Shown: piece by piece, positions 11,661 through 21,333 of the stretch
How the letters are laid out: the number at the start of each line of letters is the position of its first letter
Numbering within the stretch: the first letter of the stretch is position 1
NCBI RefSeq assembly: GCF_003945765.1
Contig: NZ_CP027712.1
Location: 744,001 to 808,000 of the forward strand
Direction: 5' to 3'
Length of the DNA: 64,000 nt
Source: Pseudomonas chlororaphis subsp. chlororaphis
Lineage (GTDB): Bacteria > Pseudomonadota > Gammaproteobacteria > Pseudomonadales > Pseudomonadaceae
Position numbers and translations under genes: made by a program
Notes under the pieces: generated by a model
What the model saw: only the letters and a program-made list of their open reading frames with translations
Told to the model about the DNA's origin: nothing
Database searches by the model: none

Positions 11661-14600
11661 ATGTTTAACAAAGGATTGTTCCTGGCCTGTGCGCTGGCCT
11701 TGCTGAGCGCTTGCGATTCCTCGACCTCCGACAAGGCGGCGAGCCCTTCGGCTCCGACAGCGGCAGTGCCCGCGGCCAAGGCCCGGCCCGTGCAGGATGT
11801 CGCAGTGCTCAAGCAACGCTACGCCGGTCGCGAGTTGAACGTGGTGGACGTGTCCGAGGTGCAACTCGACGGGGCCAGCACCCTGTCGGTGAGTTTCTCG
11901 GTGCCCCTGGACCCGCAGCAGAAGTTCGCCGACAAGCTGCACCTGGTGGACAGCAAGAGCGGCAAGGTCGACGGTGCCTGGGAGCTGTCGGACAACTTCA
12001 TGGAACTGCGCCTGCGTCATCTCGAGCCGCAGCGCAAACTGGTGCTGACCGTCGACGCCGGGCTGCGCGCAGTGAACGACGCGACCCTGGCCGCCGAATA
12101 CGTCAGTCGCCTGGAAACCCGTGACTTGCAGGCCACGGTCGGGTTCGCCAGCCGCGGCACCCTGTTGCCGACCCGCCTCGCCGAAGGCCTGCCGGTGATT
12201 GCGCTGAACGTCGACAAGGTCGATGTCGAGTTCTTCCGCATCAAGCCCGAATCGCTGCCGATGTTCCTCGCCCAATGGGGGCGCAATAACAGCCTGCACA
12301 GTTACGAGTCCCGTGAACTGCTGCCGATGGCCGACCTGGTGTATGGCGGCCGCTTTGACCTCAATCCGGCGCGTAATACCCGGGAAACCCTGCTGCTGCC
12401 GATCGCCGGGCTCAAGCCGCTGCAACAGCCGGGCGTGTACCTGGCGGTGATGCGTGCCTCGGGCACCTACAACTATTCGCAACCGGCAACCCTGTTCACC
12501 CTCAGCGACATCGGCCTGTCGGTGCACCGTTACCAGAACCGCCTGGATGTCTTCACCCAGGCCCTGGAAGGCGGCAAGGCGCTGGACGGCGTCAGCCTGG
12601 AGCTGCTGGACGGCGAAGGCCGCGTGCTCGGCCAGGGCAAGACCGAGAAGGGCGGCCATGCCGAGTTGCCGCTGCCGAAGAAAACCGAAGTGCTGCTGGC
12701 CCACCAGGGCGAGCAGACCAGCCTGCTGCGCTTGAACGGCGCCGCCCTGGACCTGGCCGAGTTCAATATCGGCGGCCCCCAGCCTCATCCGTTGCAGTTC
12801 TTCGTGTTCGGCCCCCGCGACCTGTATCGCCCGGGCGAAACCGTGCTGCTCAACGCGCTGCTGCGGGACAAGGACGGCAATGCGGTCAAGCCGCAGCCGG
12901 TGAGCGTCGAAGTGCGCCGGCCGGATGAGCAGGTCAGCCGCAAGTTCGTCTGGGACGCCGATGCCTCGGGGCTCTATCAGTACCAGTTGCAACTGGCCGG
13001 CGAAGCGCCGACCGGGCGCTGGCAACTGGTGTTCGACCTCGGCGACGGCAAGCCGCAACTGTACGAATTCCTCGTGGAAGACTTCCTGCCCGAGCGCCTG
13101 GCGCTGGAACTCAAGGGCAGCGACACACCGCTCAAACCGGACGAGACCGTCGAGATCAGCGTCAATGGCCGGTACCTGTATGGCGCCCCGGCCGCCGGCA
13201 ATCGCCTGAGCGGCCAGATCTACGTGCGGCCGCTGCGCGAGGCGGTCAAGGCCTTGCCGGGCTACCAGTTCGGCTCGGTCACCGAAGAAGAGCTGAGCCA
13301 GGACCTGGAGATAGAGGAGTCGACGCTGGATGAAAACGGCGAAGAACTGATCGCCCTGGAAAGCAAATGGGCCGAGGCCCGTTCGCCGCTGCAACTGATC
13401 GTCCAGGGCAGCCTACAGGAGTCGGGCGGTCGCCCGATCACCCGGCGGGTGGTGCTGCCGGTATGGCCGGCGGACAGGTTGCCGGGGCTGCGAGCGCTGT
13501 TCGACGGCGCGGAAACCGACGGCGACGGCCCGGCCGAGTTCGAGCTGCTGGTGGCCAACAATGAAGGCCAGAAGCTGGCGGCGGACAACCTCAAGGTGCG
13601 CCTGGTGCGCGAGCGCCGCGACTACTACTGGAACTACTCGGAAAGCGACGGCTGGAGTTATCACTTCAACGAGAAATTCCTCACCCAGGACGAACAGGTC
13701 CTGAGCATCAAGGCCGGCGATACCGCGAAGGTCAGCTTCCCGGTGGAGTGGGGCCCTTATCGCGTCGAGGTCGAAGACCCGCAGACCGGGCTGGTCAGCA
13801 GCCTGCGTTTCTGGGCCGGCTACCGTTCCCAGGACAACGCCGAAGGCGGCGCGGTGCGGCCCGACCAGGTCAAGCTGGCGCTGGACAAACCGCTGTATGG
13901 CGACGACGACACCGCCAATGTCACGGTGACCCCGCCGGCCGCCGGCAAGGGCTACCTGCTGGTGGAGTCCAGCGACGGTCCGTTGTGGTGGCAGGAAATC
14001 GACGTACCGGCCGAAGGCAAGAGCTATGCGATCAAGCTCGATCCGAAATGGGCGCGCCACGACCTGTACGTCAGTGCACTGGTGATCCGCCCCGGCGAGC
14101 GCAAGGCCAACATCACCCCGAAACGCGCGGTGGGCGTGTTGCACCTGCCCCTGGATCGCACCCAGCGCAAGCTCGGCCTGACCCTGAGCGCGCCGGAAAA
14201 AATGCGCCCCAAACAGCCGCTCAAGGTGAAGATCCAGGCCAGGAACGCCGATGGCAGCGTGCCGAAACAGGCCCATGTGCTGCTGGCGGCGGTGGACGTG
14301 GGCATCCTCAACATCACCGAATACCCGACCCCGGACCCGTACTCCAGCCTGTTCGGGCGCAAGGCCTATGGCGCCGACCAGCTGGATATCTACGGCCAGT
14401 TGATCGAAGCCGGCCAGGGCCGCCTGGCCAGCCTGGCCTTCGGTGGCGACGCGGCGCTGGCCAAGGGCGGCAAGCGTCCGGACACCAGCGTCACCATAGT
14501 CGCCCTGCAAAGCGCGCCGGTGACCCTGAACGAGCAGGGTGAAGGCGAAGTCAGCGTCGACATCCCCGACTTCAACGGTGAACTGCGCCTGATGGCCCAG

Positions 14601-16565
14601 GCCTGGACCGACGAACGCTACGGCATGGCCGAAGGCAAGACGGTGATCGCCGCGCCGCTGATCGCCGAACTGTCGGCGCCGCGTTTCCTCGCCGGCGGCG
14701 ACCAGACCACCCTGGCGCTGGACCTGTCCAACCTGTCGGGCAAGGCGCAGAAACTCGATGTGCAACTGAGCGCCGAAGGCCAGCTGGCGCTGGTCAACGA
14801 AACCCGTCAGAGCGTGCAACTGACCCAGGGCCAGCGCACCACGTTGCGGATTCCGGTGCGGGCGCTGGGCGGCTTCGGCCAGGGCAAGGTCAAGGTGCTG
14901 GTCAATGGCCTGGACCTTCCGGGCGAGAGCCTGCCGCCGTTCAGCCGCGAATGGACCCTGGGGGTGCGACCGGCTTACCCGGCGTTGCTCAGGCATTACC
15001 GCGCGGTACTCAAGGATCAGCCCTGGAGCCTGCCGGAAGGCGAGCTGGCGGCGTTCGAGCCGGCCGGGCGTGAAGCACTGCTAAGCCTGTCGAGCCGGCC
15101 GCCGCTGAACCTCGGCGAGCAGATTCGCGCGCTCAAGGCCTACCCTTACGGCTGCCTGGAGCAGACCACCAGCGGCCTGTACCCGGCGCTGTACGCCGAT
15201 GCCGTCAGCCTGAAACGCCTGGGCCTGGAAGGCGAGCCGGATGCCGAGCGCAAGCGCAAGATCGAGCTGGGCATCGAACGCCTGCTGGGCATGCAGCGCT
15301 ACAACGGCAGCTTCGGCCTGTGGGGTGCGGACGGCGAGGAGGAATACTGGCTGACCGCCTACGTCACCGATTTCCTGCTGCGGGCCCGCGACCAGGGCTT
15401 CGCGGTGCCGGCCGAGGCGCTGAAGAAGGCCAATGAACGCCTGCTGCGTTACCTGCAGGAGCGCAACCTGATCGAGGTCAACTACAGCGAAAACGCCGAG
15501 CACACGCGCTTTGCCGTACAGGCCTACACCGGGCTGGTATTGGCACGCAGCCAACAGGCGCCGCTGGGCGCGCTGCGCAGCCTGTTCGAACGGCGTACCG
15601 ATGCGCGCTCCGGCCTGCCATTGGTGCAGCTGGCCATCGCCTTGCAGAAAATGGGCGACCAGCCACGGGCCGAGCAGGCCTTGACCGCGGGTCTTGCGGC
15701 TTCGCGCAACAGCAAGGACTGGCTGGCCGACTACGGCAGCCCGCTACGGGATCAGGCGCTGATCCTGGCGCTGCTGGAAGAGCACGACCTGGCCAAGGGC
15801 AAGCGCGAGGAGCGACTGTTCGAGCTGTCCGACCAACTGGCGGCCAGCCCGTACCTGTCGACCCAGGAGCGCAACTCGCTGTTCCTCGCCGGTCGCGGCC
15901 TGCTGGGTAAGCCGGAAGCCAACTGGACCGCGCAACTGAGCAGTGGCGCCGAAAGCCGCGAGCTGAACAACAGCCAGCCGGGGCTGAAGCTGGAAGGTGC
16001 GTTGCTGGCTTCGCCGTTGTCGATCAGCAATCAGGGCAGCGAGCCTGTGTACCAGCAACTGACCATTTCCGGTTATCCACAGCAGGCGCCGCTGGCCGGT
16101 GGCGAGAACCTGAGCATTCGGCGCGAATACCTGGGGATGAACGGCCAGCCACTGAACCTGCGGGCCCTGGGCAGCGGCGACCTGGTGCTGGTGCACCTGG
16201 CGGTCAGTGCCAAGCAACGGGTACCGGATGCCCTGGTAGTGGACCTGCTGCCGGCCGGCCTGGAACTGGAAAACCAGAACCTGGCGCAGAGCGCCGCCAG
16301 CCTGGAAAACGCCAGCAGCCAGGTCAAGGAATGGCGCGAGTCGATGCAGAACGCCAGCCTCAAGCACCAGGAGTTCCGCGATGACCGCTACGTGGCGGCG
16401 CTGAACCTGGACGGCTACGACAGCGTCACGCACCTGCTGTACCTGGCACGCGCCGTCACGCCCGGCACTTACCGTGTGCCGCCGCCGCAAGTGGAGTCGA
16501 TGTACCGGCCGAACTGGCAGGCCGTGGGTGAAACCCTGCCGGAGATGGTGATCAAGGGGCGTTGA
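11661..16565 (+). CDS. Bacterial alpha-2-macroglobulin lipoprotein (YfhM-like)
   Basis: A 1634-residue periplasmic protease trap. The lipobox LLSAC ends at Cys18 (MFNKGLFLACALALLSAC). The next residue is Asp, a classic inner-membrane retention signal in enterobacteria. The thioester motif GCLEQ is intact with Cys1165 (codon at 15153), which classes it with the thioester-forming E. coli YfhM type, not the thioester-less MagD type. Macroglobulin-like beta domains fill the N-terminal half, with a helical thioester domain afterwards. The partner gene pbpC lies just downstream, as in E. coli, so this protein is thought to trap invading proteases while PBP1C repairs the cell wall. Length is close to the E. 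coli protein. Confidence 0.95.
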   Translation: MFNKGLFLACALALLSACDSSTSDKAASPSAPTAAVPAAKARPVQDVAVLKQRYAGRELNVVDVSEVQLDGASTLSVSFSVPLDPQQKFADKLHLVDSKSGKVDGAWELSDNFMELRLRHLEPQRKLVLTVDAGLRAVNDATLAAEYVSRLETRDLQATVGFASRGTLLPTRLAEGLPVIALNVDKVDVEFFRIKPESLPMFLAQWGRNNSLHSYESRELLPMADLVYGGRFDLNPARNTRETLLLPIAGLKPLQQPGVYLAVMRASGTYNYSQPATLFTLSDIGLSVHRYQNRLDVFTQALEGGKALDGVSLELLDGEGRVLGQGKTEKGGHAELPLPKKTEVLLAHQGEQTSLLRLNGAALDLAEFNIGGPQPHPLQFFVFGPRDLYRPGETVLLNALLRDKDGNAVKPQPVSVEVRRPDEQVSRKFVWDADASGLYQYQLQLAGEAPTGRWQLVFDLGDGKPQLYEFLVEDFLPERLALELKGSDTPLKPDETVEISVNGRYLYGAPAAGNRLSGQIYVRPLREAVKALPGYQFGSVTEEELSQDLEIEESTLDENGEELIALESKWAEARSPLQLIVQGSLQESGGRPITRRVVLPVWPADRLPGLRALFDGAETDGDGPAEFELLVANNEGQKLAADNLKVRLVRERRDYYWNYSESDGWSYHFNEKFLTQDEQVLSIKAGDTAKVSFPVEWGPYRVEVEDPQTGLVSSLRFWAGYRSQDNAEGGAVRPDQVKLALDKPLYGDDDTANVTVTPPAAGKGYLLVESSDGPLWWQEIDVPAEGKSYAIKLDPKWARHDLYVSALVIRPGERKANITPKRAVGVLHLPLDRTQRKLGLTLSAPEKMRPKQPLKVKIQARNADGSVPKQAHVLLAAVDVGILNITEYPTPDPYSSLFGRKAYGADQLDIYGQLIEAGQGRLASLAFGGDAALAKGGKRPDTSVTIVALQSAPVTLNEQGEGEVSVDIPDFNGELRLMAQAWTDERYGMAEGKTVIAAPLIAELSAPRFLAGGDQTTLALDLSNLSGKAQKLDVQLSAEGQLALVNETRQSVQLTQGQRTTLRIPVRALGGFGQGKVKVLVNGLDLPGESLPPFSREWTLGVRPAYPALLRHYRAVLKDQPWSLPEGELAAFEPAGREALLSLSSRPPLNLGEQIRALKAYPYGCLEQTTSGLYPALYADAVSLKRLGLEGEPDAERKRKIELGIERLLGMQRYNGSFGLWGADGEEEYWLTAYVTDFLLRARDQGFAVPAEALKKANERLLRYLQERNLIEVNYSENAEHTRFAVQAYTGLVLARSQQAPLGALRSLFERRTDARSGLPLVQLAIALQKMGDQPRAEQALTAGLAASRNSKDWLADYGSPLRDQALILALLEEHDLAKGKREERLFELSDQLAASPYLSTQERNSLFLAGRGLLGKPEANWTAQLSSGAESRELNNSQPGLKLEGALLASPLSISNQGSEPVYQQLTISGYPQQAPLAGGENLSIRREYLGMNGQPLNLRALGSGDLVLVHLAVSAKQRVPDALVVDLLPAGLELENQNLAQSAASLENASSQVKEWRESMQNASLKHQEFRDDRYVAALNLDGYDSVTHLLYLARAVTPGTYRVPPPQVESMYRPNWQAVGETLPEMVIKGR

Positions 16566-16595
16566 GAAGGGCGATCGCGGCAAGCGCGTTCCTTA

Positions 16596-16640
16596 TGTAG
16601 GAGCGAGCTTGCTCGCGATACGACCGCGCAGCGGTCGTCT
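16596..16640. repeat. REP-like repeat, GTAGGAGCGAGC family
   Basis: TGTAGGAGCGAGCTTGCTCG is followed by the short hairpin CGACCGCGCAGCGGTCG (16621-16637). It lies between the macroglobulin gene and the convergent small membrane protein gene and may act as a transcript end. Related units are near 43.4, 57.7 and 59.1 kb. Confidence 0.75.
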
Positions 16641-16645
16641 ATCGG

Positions 16646-16939
16646 TCAGTGCACCACCCAGCTCAGCAGCCACAACCCCAGCAGCAGCCAGATGATGCCC
16701 ATGACGATCGAGGCGCGCATGAAGGCGCGGACCGCCGAGTACAGCAGCATCAGCCCGACGATCAGGGTGATGATGCTGATGATCGAGGTGTCCATGCCCA
16801 GCGCCCGCGACAAGCCGTCGATAAAGTTGCCGCCGGCGTTGGTCAGGGCGTTGAACAGACCGCTGAGGCCATCGACGATAAACCGTATGACCGAGCCCAG
16901 CGCCTGGCCGAGCCATTCAAAAAAGCTTTCTACCTGCAT
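16646..16939 (-). CDS. Small membrane protein, 97 residues, function unknown
   Basis: The product has an amphipathic N-terminal half (MQVESFFEWLGQALGSVIRF) and two hydrophobic segments at about residues 52-69 (ISIITLIVGLMLLYSA) and 77-95 (ASIVMGIIWLLLGLWLLSW). It starts at ATG 16939. The region upstream, to 17040, is shared with the divergent pbpC gene. I do not recognise a named family. The hydrophobic composition and codon use make a real gene likely. Its place between macroglobulin and pbpC suggests, but does not show, a role in envelope function. Confidence 0.7.
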   Translation of the reverse strand: MQVESFFEWLGQALGSVIRFIVDGLSGLFNALTNAGGNFIDGLSRALGMDTSIISIITLIVGLMLLYSAVRAFMRASIVMGIIWLLLGLWLLSWVVH

Positions 16940-17039
16940 GCGTGCATCCTGATGAAAAAGTTGGCGTGCTTGCCAGACCTGAGCCTTTGGCCATCAATCG
17001 CGCTGGCGAGTTCCGTTCCAAGCATAGAGGTTCGCGGGT

Positions 17040-19469
17040 TTGATTTTTCGATTAGTTGCATCGCGCCTGCGCAGTTTTTGGTGGCGAATATTTGGCCAGG
17101 CACAGTCGCCCGGCTTGCCATCGCCGCAACCAAGCGGTCGCCGAGGCTGGCGCATCCTGCGGACCGTGCTGGGCGGCCTGTTGCTGCTGTGGGCCGGGCT
17201 TTGGCTGGCCGACCGCATCTGGCCGCTGCCGCTGCCCAAGGATGACCTGGCGCGGGTGGTGCTGGCCGAGGATGGCACGCCACTGTGGCGCTTTGCCGAT
17301 GCCAATGGCGTCTGGCGCTATCCGGTGCGCACCGACGAAGTCTCGCCCTATTACCTGGACGCGCTGCTGACCTACGAAGACCGCTGGTTCTACAGCCATC
17401 CCGGGGTCAACCCGATGGCGCTGGCGCGTGCCGCCTGGCAGAACCTCACGGGCGGGCGGGTGTTGTCCGGCGGCAGCACCCTGTCGATGCAGGTGGCGCG
17501 CCTGCTCGATCCTCACTCGCGAACCTGGCACGGCAAGCTGCGCCAGCTGTGGCGCACCGCGCAGCTGGAATGGCACCTGAGCAAGCAGCAGATTCTCACG
17601 CTCTACCTCAACCGCGCGCCGTTCGGCGGAACCTTGCAAGGGGTGGCCGCGGCCAGTTGGGCTTACCTGGGCAAGTCGCCGCAGCACCTGACCCACGCCG
17701 AAGCGGCGCTGCTGGCGGTACTGCCCCAGGCGCCGAGCCGGCTGCGCCCGGACCGGCATGCCACGCGGGCACAGGCGGCCCGGGACAAGGTGTTGCAGCG
17801 CCTGGCGCAGTTCCAGGTCTGGCCGCAATCGGCGGTGGACGAAGCCTTGCAGGAACCCCTGTTGCTGGCGCCGCGGCTGGAGCCGAGCCTGGCGCCCCTG
17901 CTGGCGCGCCGGCTGAATCGCCCGGACAGCCCGCCGTTGATCCGCACCACCCTGGACGCCAACCTGCAACGGCGCCTGGAAGACCTGCTTTTGGGCTGGC
18001 GCGCGCGCCTGCCGGAACACACCTCGGCGGCGATCCTGGTGGTCGAGGAGCAGACCATGGCGGTGCGCGCCTACCTGGGCTCGGTGGATATCAACGATGC
18101 GCGGCGCTTCGGCCATGTGGACATGATCAGCGCCATGCGTTCGCCGGGTTCGACCCTCAAGCCCTTCCTTTATGGCATGGCGCTGGATGCCGGGCTGATC
18201 CATTCCGAATCGCTGCTGCAGGACGTGCCCCGGCGGTATGGCGACTACCGGCCGGGCAACTTTTCCATGGGCTTCAGCGGCGCGGTGTCGGCCAGCACCG
18301 CCCTGGCCACCTCGCTGAACCTGCCGGCGGTGCAACTGCTGGAAGCCTACGGGCCGAAACGCTTTGCCGCCGAGATGCGCATCGGCGGCATGCCGCTGAC
18401 CCTGCCGGCGCTGGCGGAACCGAACCTGGCGCTGATTCTCGGTGGCGCCGGCAGCCGCCTGGAGGATCTGGTCAGCGGCTACAGCGCCTTCGCCCGTGGC
18501 GGCAAGAGCGCGAGCCTGCGCCTGCAACCGGATGATGAGTTGCGCGAGCGGCCCTTGCTGTCCCCCGGTTCGGCGTGGATCGTGCGGCGCATTCTCAGCG
18601 GCCAGGCGCGCCCGGACCGCAACCCGCGAGCCGAGCTGGTACAGCGTCCGGTGCTGGCCTGGAAGACCGGCACCAGTTACGGCTTTCGCGACGCCTGGGC
18701 GATTGGCGTCGGGCCGCGCTACCTGATCGGCATCTGGATCGGCCGCCCGGACGGCACCCCGGTGCCGGGGCAGTTCGGCCTGGCTTCGGCAGCGCCCTTG
18801 ATGCTGCAAGTGCACGATGTGCTGATCAACCGTGACAGCCAGCGCGGCATCAGCGCGCCGGTGCAGCCGGTGCCGATGAATGTCGGGGTGGCGGCGATCT
18901 GTTGGCCCCTGGGCCAGCCCATGAGCCGCAGCGATCCGAACTGCCGCCGCCAACGTTTCGCCTGGACCCTGGACGGCACCACGCCGCCGACCTTGCAGGC
19001 GGCGGATCAACCCTTGGGCGTCGGCCTGCTGGAAAAAGTCTGGGTCAATGCCAAGGGCCTGCGGGTCGACGCCAAGTGCCCGGGGGCACAGGCGCGGGAT
19101 ATCGCGCTGTGGCCGGCGCCGCTGGAGCCCTGGTTGCCGCGCATCGAACGGCGTGAAGCGCGCCTGCCGGCCAACGACCCGGAGTGCCCGGGGCCGGCCC
19201 TGGCGGCAGCGGCGCCGTTGTCCATCGTCGGCGTGCGCGAGGGCGATCGCTTGCGCCGCCCGGCGGCCAGCCAGGACCTGCTGCGGCTCAAGCTGTCGGC
19301 CCTGGGCGGCAGCGGCAGGCGCTGGTGGTTCGTCAACGGCGAGCCGCTGGGCGAGAGTGCCAACCAGGACAGCATCAACGCCAGTTTCGAACGGTTGGGG
19401 CCATATCAACTCAGCGTGCTGGACGAAGGCGGGCAGACGGCGCGGGTCGAGTTCAGCGTTATCGATTGA
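17040..19469 (+). CDS. pbpC: Penicillin-binding protein 1C
   Basis: A bifunctional peptidoglycan glycosyltransferase/transpeptidase of about 809 residues. A membrane anchor lies near residues 41-58. The glycosyltransferase domain has catalytic Glu113 in EDRWFYSHPGV and the GGSTLSMQVARL motif. The transpeptidase domain has SxxK at Ser371-Lys374 (SPGSTLKPF) and KTGTS at 542-546. The C-terminal BiPBP domain fills roughly residues 690-809. The start is not certain: TTG 17040 gives a basic cytoplasmic tail and has AGAGG upstream. No ATG start exists before the membrane segment. Pairing with the macroglobulin gene is the standard arrangement. Confidence 0.94.
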   Translation: MIFRLVASRLRSFWWRIFGQAQSPGLPSPQPSGRRGWRILRTVLGGLLLLWAGLWLADRIWPLPLPKDDLARVVLAEDGTPLWRFADANGVWRYPVRTDEVSPYYLDALLTYEDRWFYSHPGVNPMALARAAWQNLTGGRVLSGGSTLSMQVARLLDPHSRTWHGKLRQLWRTAQLEWHLSKQQILTLYLNRAPFGGTLQGVAAASWAYLGKSPQHLTHAEAALLAVLPQAPSRLRPDRHATRAQAARDKVLQRLAQFQVWPQSAVDEALQEPLLLAPRLEPSLAPLLARRLNRPDSPPLIRTTLDANLQRRLEDLLLGWRARLPEHTSAAILVVEEQTMAVRAYLGSVDINDARRFGHVDMISAMRSPGSTLKPFLYGMALDAGLIHSESLLQDVPRRYGDYRPGNFSMGFSGAVSASTALATSLNLPAVQLLEAYGPKRFAAEMRIGGMPLTLPALAEPNLALILGGAGSRLEDLVSGYSAFARGGKSASLRLQPDDELRERPLLSPGSAWIVRRILSGQARPDRNPRAELVQRPVLAWKTGTSYGFRDAWAIGVGPRYLIGIWIGRPDGTPVPGQFGLASAAPLMLQVHDVLINRDSQRGISAPVQPVPMNVGVAAICWPLGQPMSRSDPNCRRQRFAWTLDGTTPPTLQAADQPLGVGLLEKVWVNAKGLRVDAKCPGAQARDIALWPAPLEPWLPRIERREARLPANDPECPGPALAAAAPLSIVGVREGDRLRRPAASQDLLRLKLSALGGSGRRWWFVNGEPLGESANQDSINASFERLGPYQLSVLDEGGQTARVEFSVID

Positions 19470-19535
19470 GGGGGCGGTGCGGGCCTTGCCTTCATCCGCC
19501 ATCCCCCCGAAGCTATACGCCTTCAGGAGACCCCG

Positions 19536-19838
19536 ATGAACCTAGACGAACTGACCCAACGCCTGCACGCCATTCGCGACCGCAATGACTGGCGGCAATT
19601 TCACAGCCCGAAGAACCTCGCCATGGCCGCCAGCGTGGAGATGGCCGAGCTGGTGGAAATCTTCCAGTGGCTGAGCGAAGACCAGTCGCGGCAACTGCCG
19701 GCCGACAAGCTGGCCCATGCCGGCCAGGAAGTCGGTGACATCGTGCTCTACCTGTTGCTGCTGTGCAGCGAACTGGGCCTGGACCTGGAGCAGGTGGTGC
19801 GCAGCAAGCTGGCCGACAGCGAACGGCGGTTCGGCTGA
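19536..19838 (+). CDS. MazG-like nucleotide pyrophosphohydrolase
   Basis: A 100-residue single-domain all-alpha NTP pyrophosphatase of the MazG/RS21-C6 type. The metal-binding helices are visible as EMAELVEIFQW and EVGDIVLYLLLL, with the expected acidic residues. Close relatives hydrolyse dCTP or modified dNTPs and so clean the nucleotide pool. The start has AGGAG at good spacing. The stop TGA overlaps the start of the methyltransferase gene by one base (TGATG), so the two are translationally coupled. Confidence 0.88.
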   Translation: MNLDELTQRLHAIRDRNDWRQFHSPKNLAMAASVEMAELVEIFQWLSEDQSRQLPADKLAHAGQEVGDIVLYLLLLCSELGLDLEQVVRSKLADSERRFG

Positions 19839-20587
19839 TGAGCGACCGTCATTTCGACCAGTTGGCGACCCGTTTCGCGGAAAAGATCTACGGCGGCGCC
19901 AAGGGCGCGATCCGCCTGGCGGTGCTCCAGGCCGACCTGGCCGAAGCCTTGCCGGACCGCCCGCTGCGGGTACTGGATATCGGCGCCGGGCTGGGGCATA
20001 TGTCGCTGTGGCTGGCCCAGCGTGGCCATCAGGTGACCCTGGCCGAACCGGCCGAACCGATGCTCGAAGGCGCCCGCCAGCGCTTCGCCGAGGCCGGCCA
20101 ACAGGCGACCTTTATCCAGGCGCCCTGGCAGGACCTGCTGGGCCAGCTCACCGAACCCTATGACCTGGTGCTGTGCCATGCGGTGCTGGAGTGGCTGGCC
20201 GAGCCCCATGCGATCCTGCCGGTGCTGCATCAACTGACCACCCAGGACGGCTGGCTGTCGCTGGCCTTCTATAACCGCGATGCGCTGATCTATCGCAACC
20301 TGCTCAAGGGCCACTTTCGCAAGATGCGCAAGAACGACATGGCCGGCGAGAAGCAGAGCCTGACCCCGCAACAGCCCCTCGATCCGCGGGAACTGGCGGC
20401 GCAACTCGACGGCTTGTGGCGAGTCGAAACCCAGAGCGGGGTACGGGTTTTCCATGACTACATGCCGGTGGAATTCCAGGCCCGTGCCGAGTTGCTGGAC
20501 CTGTTGGAAATGGAATTGGCCCATCGTCGTCACCCAAGCTTTGCCGGGCTTGGGCGTTACCTGCACTGGATTTGTCGTCCGGTCTGA
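19838..20587 (+). CDS. cmoM: tRNA 5-carboxymethoxyuridine methyltransferase CmoM
   Basis: A 249-residue SAM-dependent methyltransferase. Motif I is VLDIGAGLGHMS, followed by the acidic strand-2 end (LAEPAEPML) and the post-motif DLVLCHAVLEWLAEP. The C-terminal part (FYNRDALIYRNLLKGHF) is typical of CmoM/SmtA, which methylates carboxymethoxyuridine at tRNA position 34 to the methyl ester. The start ATG 19838 shares one base with the upstream stop codon. Assignment rests on the overall pattern, with a broader class-I methyltransferase as the fallback. Confidence 0.87.
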   Translation: MSDRHFDQLATRFAEKIYGGAKGAIRLAVLQADLAEALPDRPLRVLDIGAGLGHMSLWLAQRGHQVTLAEPAEPMLEGARQRFAEAGQQATFIQAPWQDLLGQLTEPYDLVLCHAVLEWLAEPHAILPVLHQLTTQDGWLSLAFYNRDALIYRNLLKGHFRKMRKNDMAGEKQSLTPQQPLDPRELAAQLDGLWRVETQSGVRVFHDYMPVEFQARAELLDLLEMELAHRRHPSFAGLGRYLHWICRPV

Positions 20588-20599
20588 GCGGAGCTCGAA

Positions 20600-21211
20600 A
20601 TGAAACGCCACGCTGGTTTGCTTGTGCTGTGCCTGGGGCTGGCGGCCTGCCAGAGCCCCAACCCCTATGTCGCCAGTTCCAATCCACTGCCGCCGGCGCC
20701 CCCGCAGGCGGCCGGGACCTTCGACCGCAGCGCCTACCCCGCGCCCCAGCGCGACTATGGGCGCTATCGCAGCTGGGCCTGGCGCAACGGGCGCCTGCCC
20801 AATGGCTCGGCCTGGGCCGATTCGGCGCAGGTCGCCGAGGCGATCAGCAACGCCCTCGACCAGCGCGGCCTGCGCCCGCTGCACGACAACCGTCCGGCGG
20901 ACCTGTGGGTCAGCGCCGACCTGCACCTGGAAAAGCGCCTGCGCCAGGTGCAGGACGACTATGGCTATGGTTACGGCGGTTATGGCTACAACCGCTACGG
21001 CCCCGGCTACGGCATGTACAACACAGTGCCGGTGGTGCGTACCTACGAGGTGGAAGTCGTGGTGGTACGGGTCAACCTGTTCGACGGTCGCAGTGGCCAG
21101 CCGGTGTGGAGCGCCAGCGCGGAAACCTCGAGCCAGGGCAGCCTGAGCGAGCGCGCCGATGCGCTGCGCGAGGCTGTGGAAAAGGCCATGGCGGCGTATC
21201 CTCCTAGTTAG
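20600..21211 (+). CDS. DUF4136 lipoprotein with Gly/Tyr-rich insert
   Basis: A 203-residue lipoprotein. The lipobox is GLAAC at residues 13-17 ([17 protein letters not shown]). The DUF4136 core has [19 protein letters not shown] and a terminal [13 protein letters not shown] striking insert near residues 117-138 ([20 protein letters not shown]) interrupts the beta domain. Function is unknown; the family are small envelope lipoproteins. It is followed after a repeat element by a paralogue with the same layout, and starts 12 bases after cmoM. Confidence 0.88.
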   Translation: MKRHAGLLVLCLGLAACQSPNPYVASSNPLPPAPPQAAGTFDRSAYPAPQRDYGRYRSWAWRNGRLPNGSAWADSAQVAEAISNALDQRGLRPLHDNRPADLWVSADLHLEKRLRQVQDDYGYGYGGYGYNRYGPGYGMYNTVPVVRTYEVEVVVVRVNLFDGRSGQPVWSASAETSSQGSLSERADALREAVEKAMAAYPPS

Positions 21212-21290
21212 GCTCCGTACGAAGCTGCACGCTGGGCTGGGTTAAAACAGGCTTGCCTGACCTTCGCTCGCCGACTTTCGTACAGACCCT
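21211..21290. repeat. 80-bp inverted-repeat element, family A copy 2
   Basis: The left arm AGGCTCCGTACGAA (21211-21224) and right arm TTCGTACAGACCCT (21277-21290) are inverted, with 12 of 14 bases matching. It sits exactly between the two DUF4136 genes, starting on the last base of the first stop codon. The centre (AGGCTTGCCTGACC, CTCGCCGAC) resembles the copies near 7.9 and 42.0 kb. Confidence 0.55.
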
Positions 21291-21333
21291 AGCGACATCC
21301 CTTCAGGTGCATTTGCTCTTCTGGAGAAACATC

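Noticed and set aside
17052..19502. An 816-codon open frame opposite pbpC
   Set aside because: pbpC has all motifs of a penicillin-binding protein, and the antisense product has no recognisable domain.
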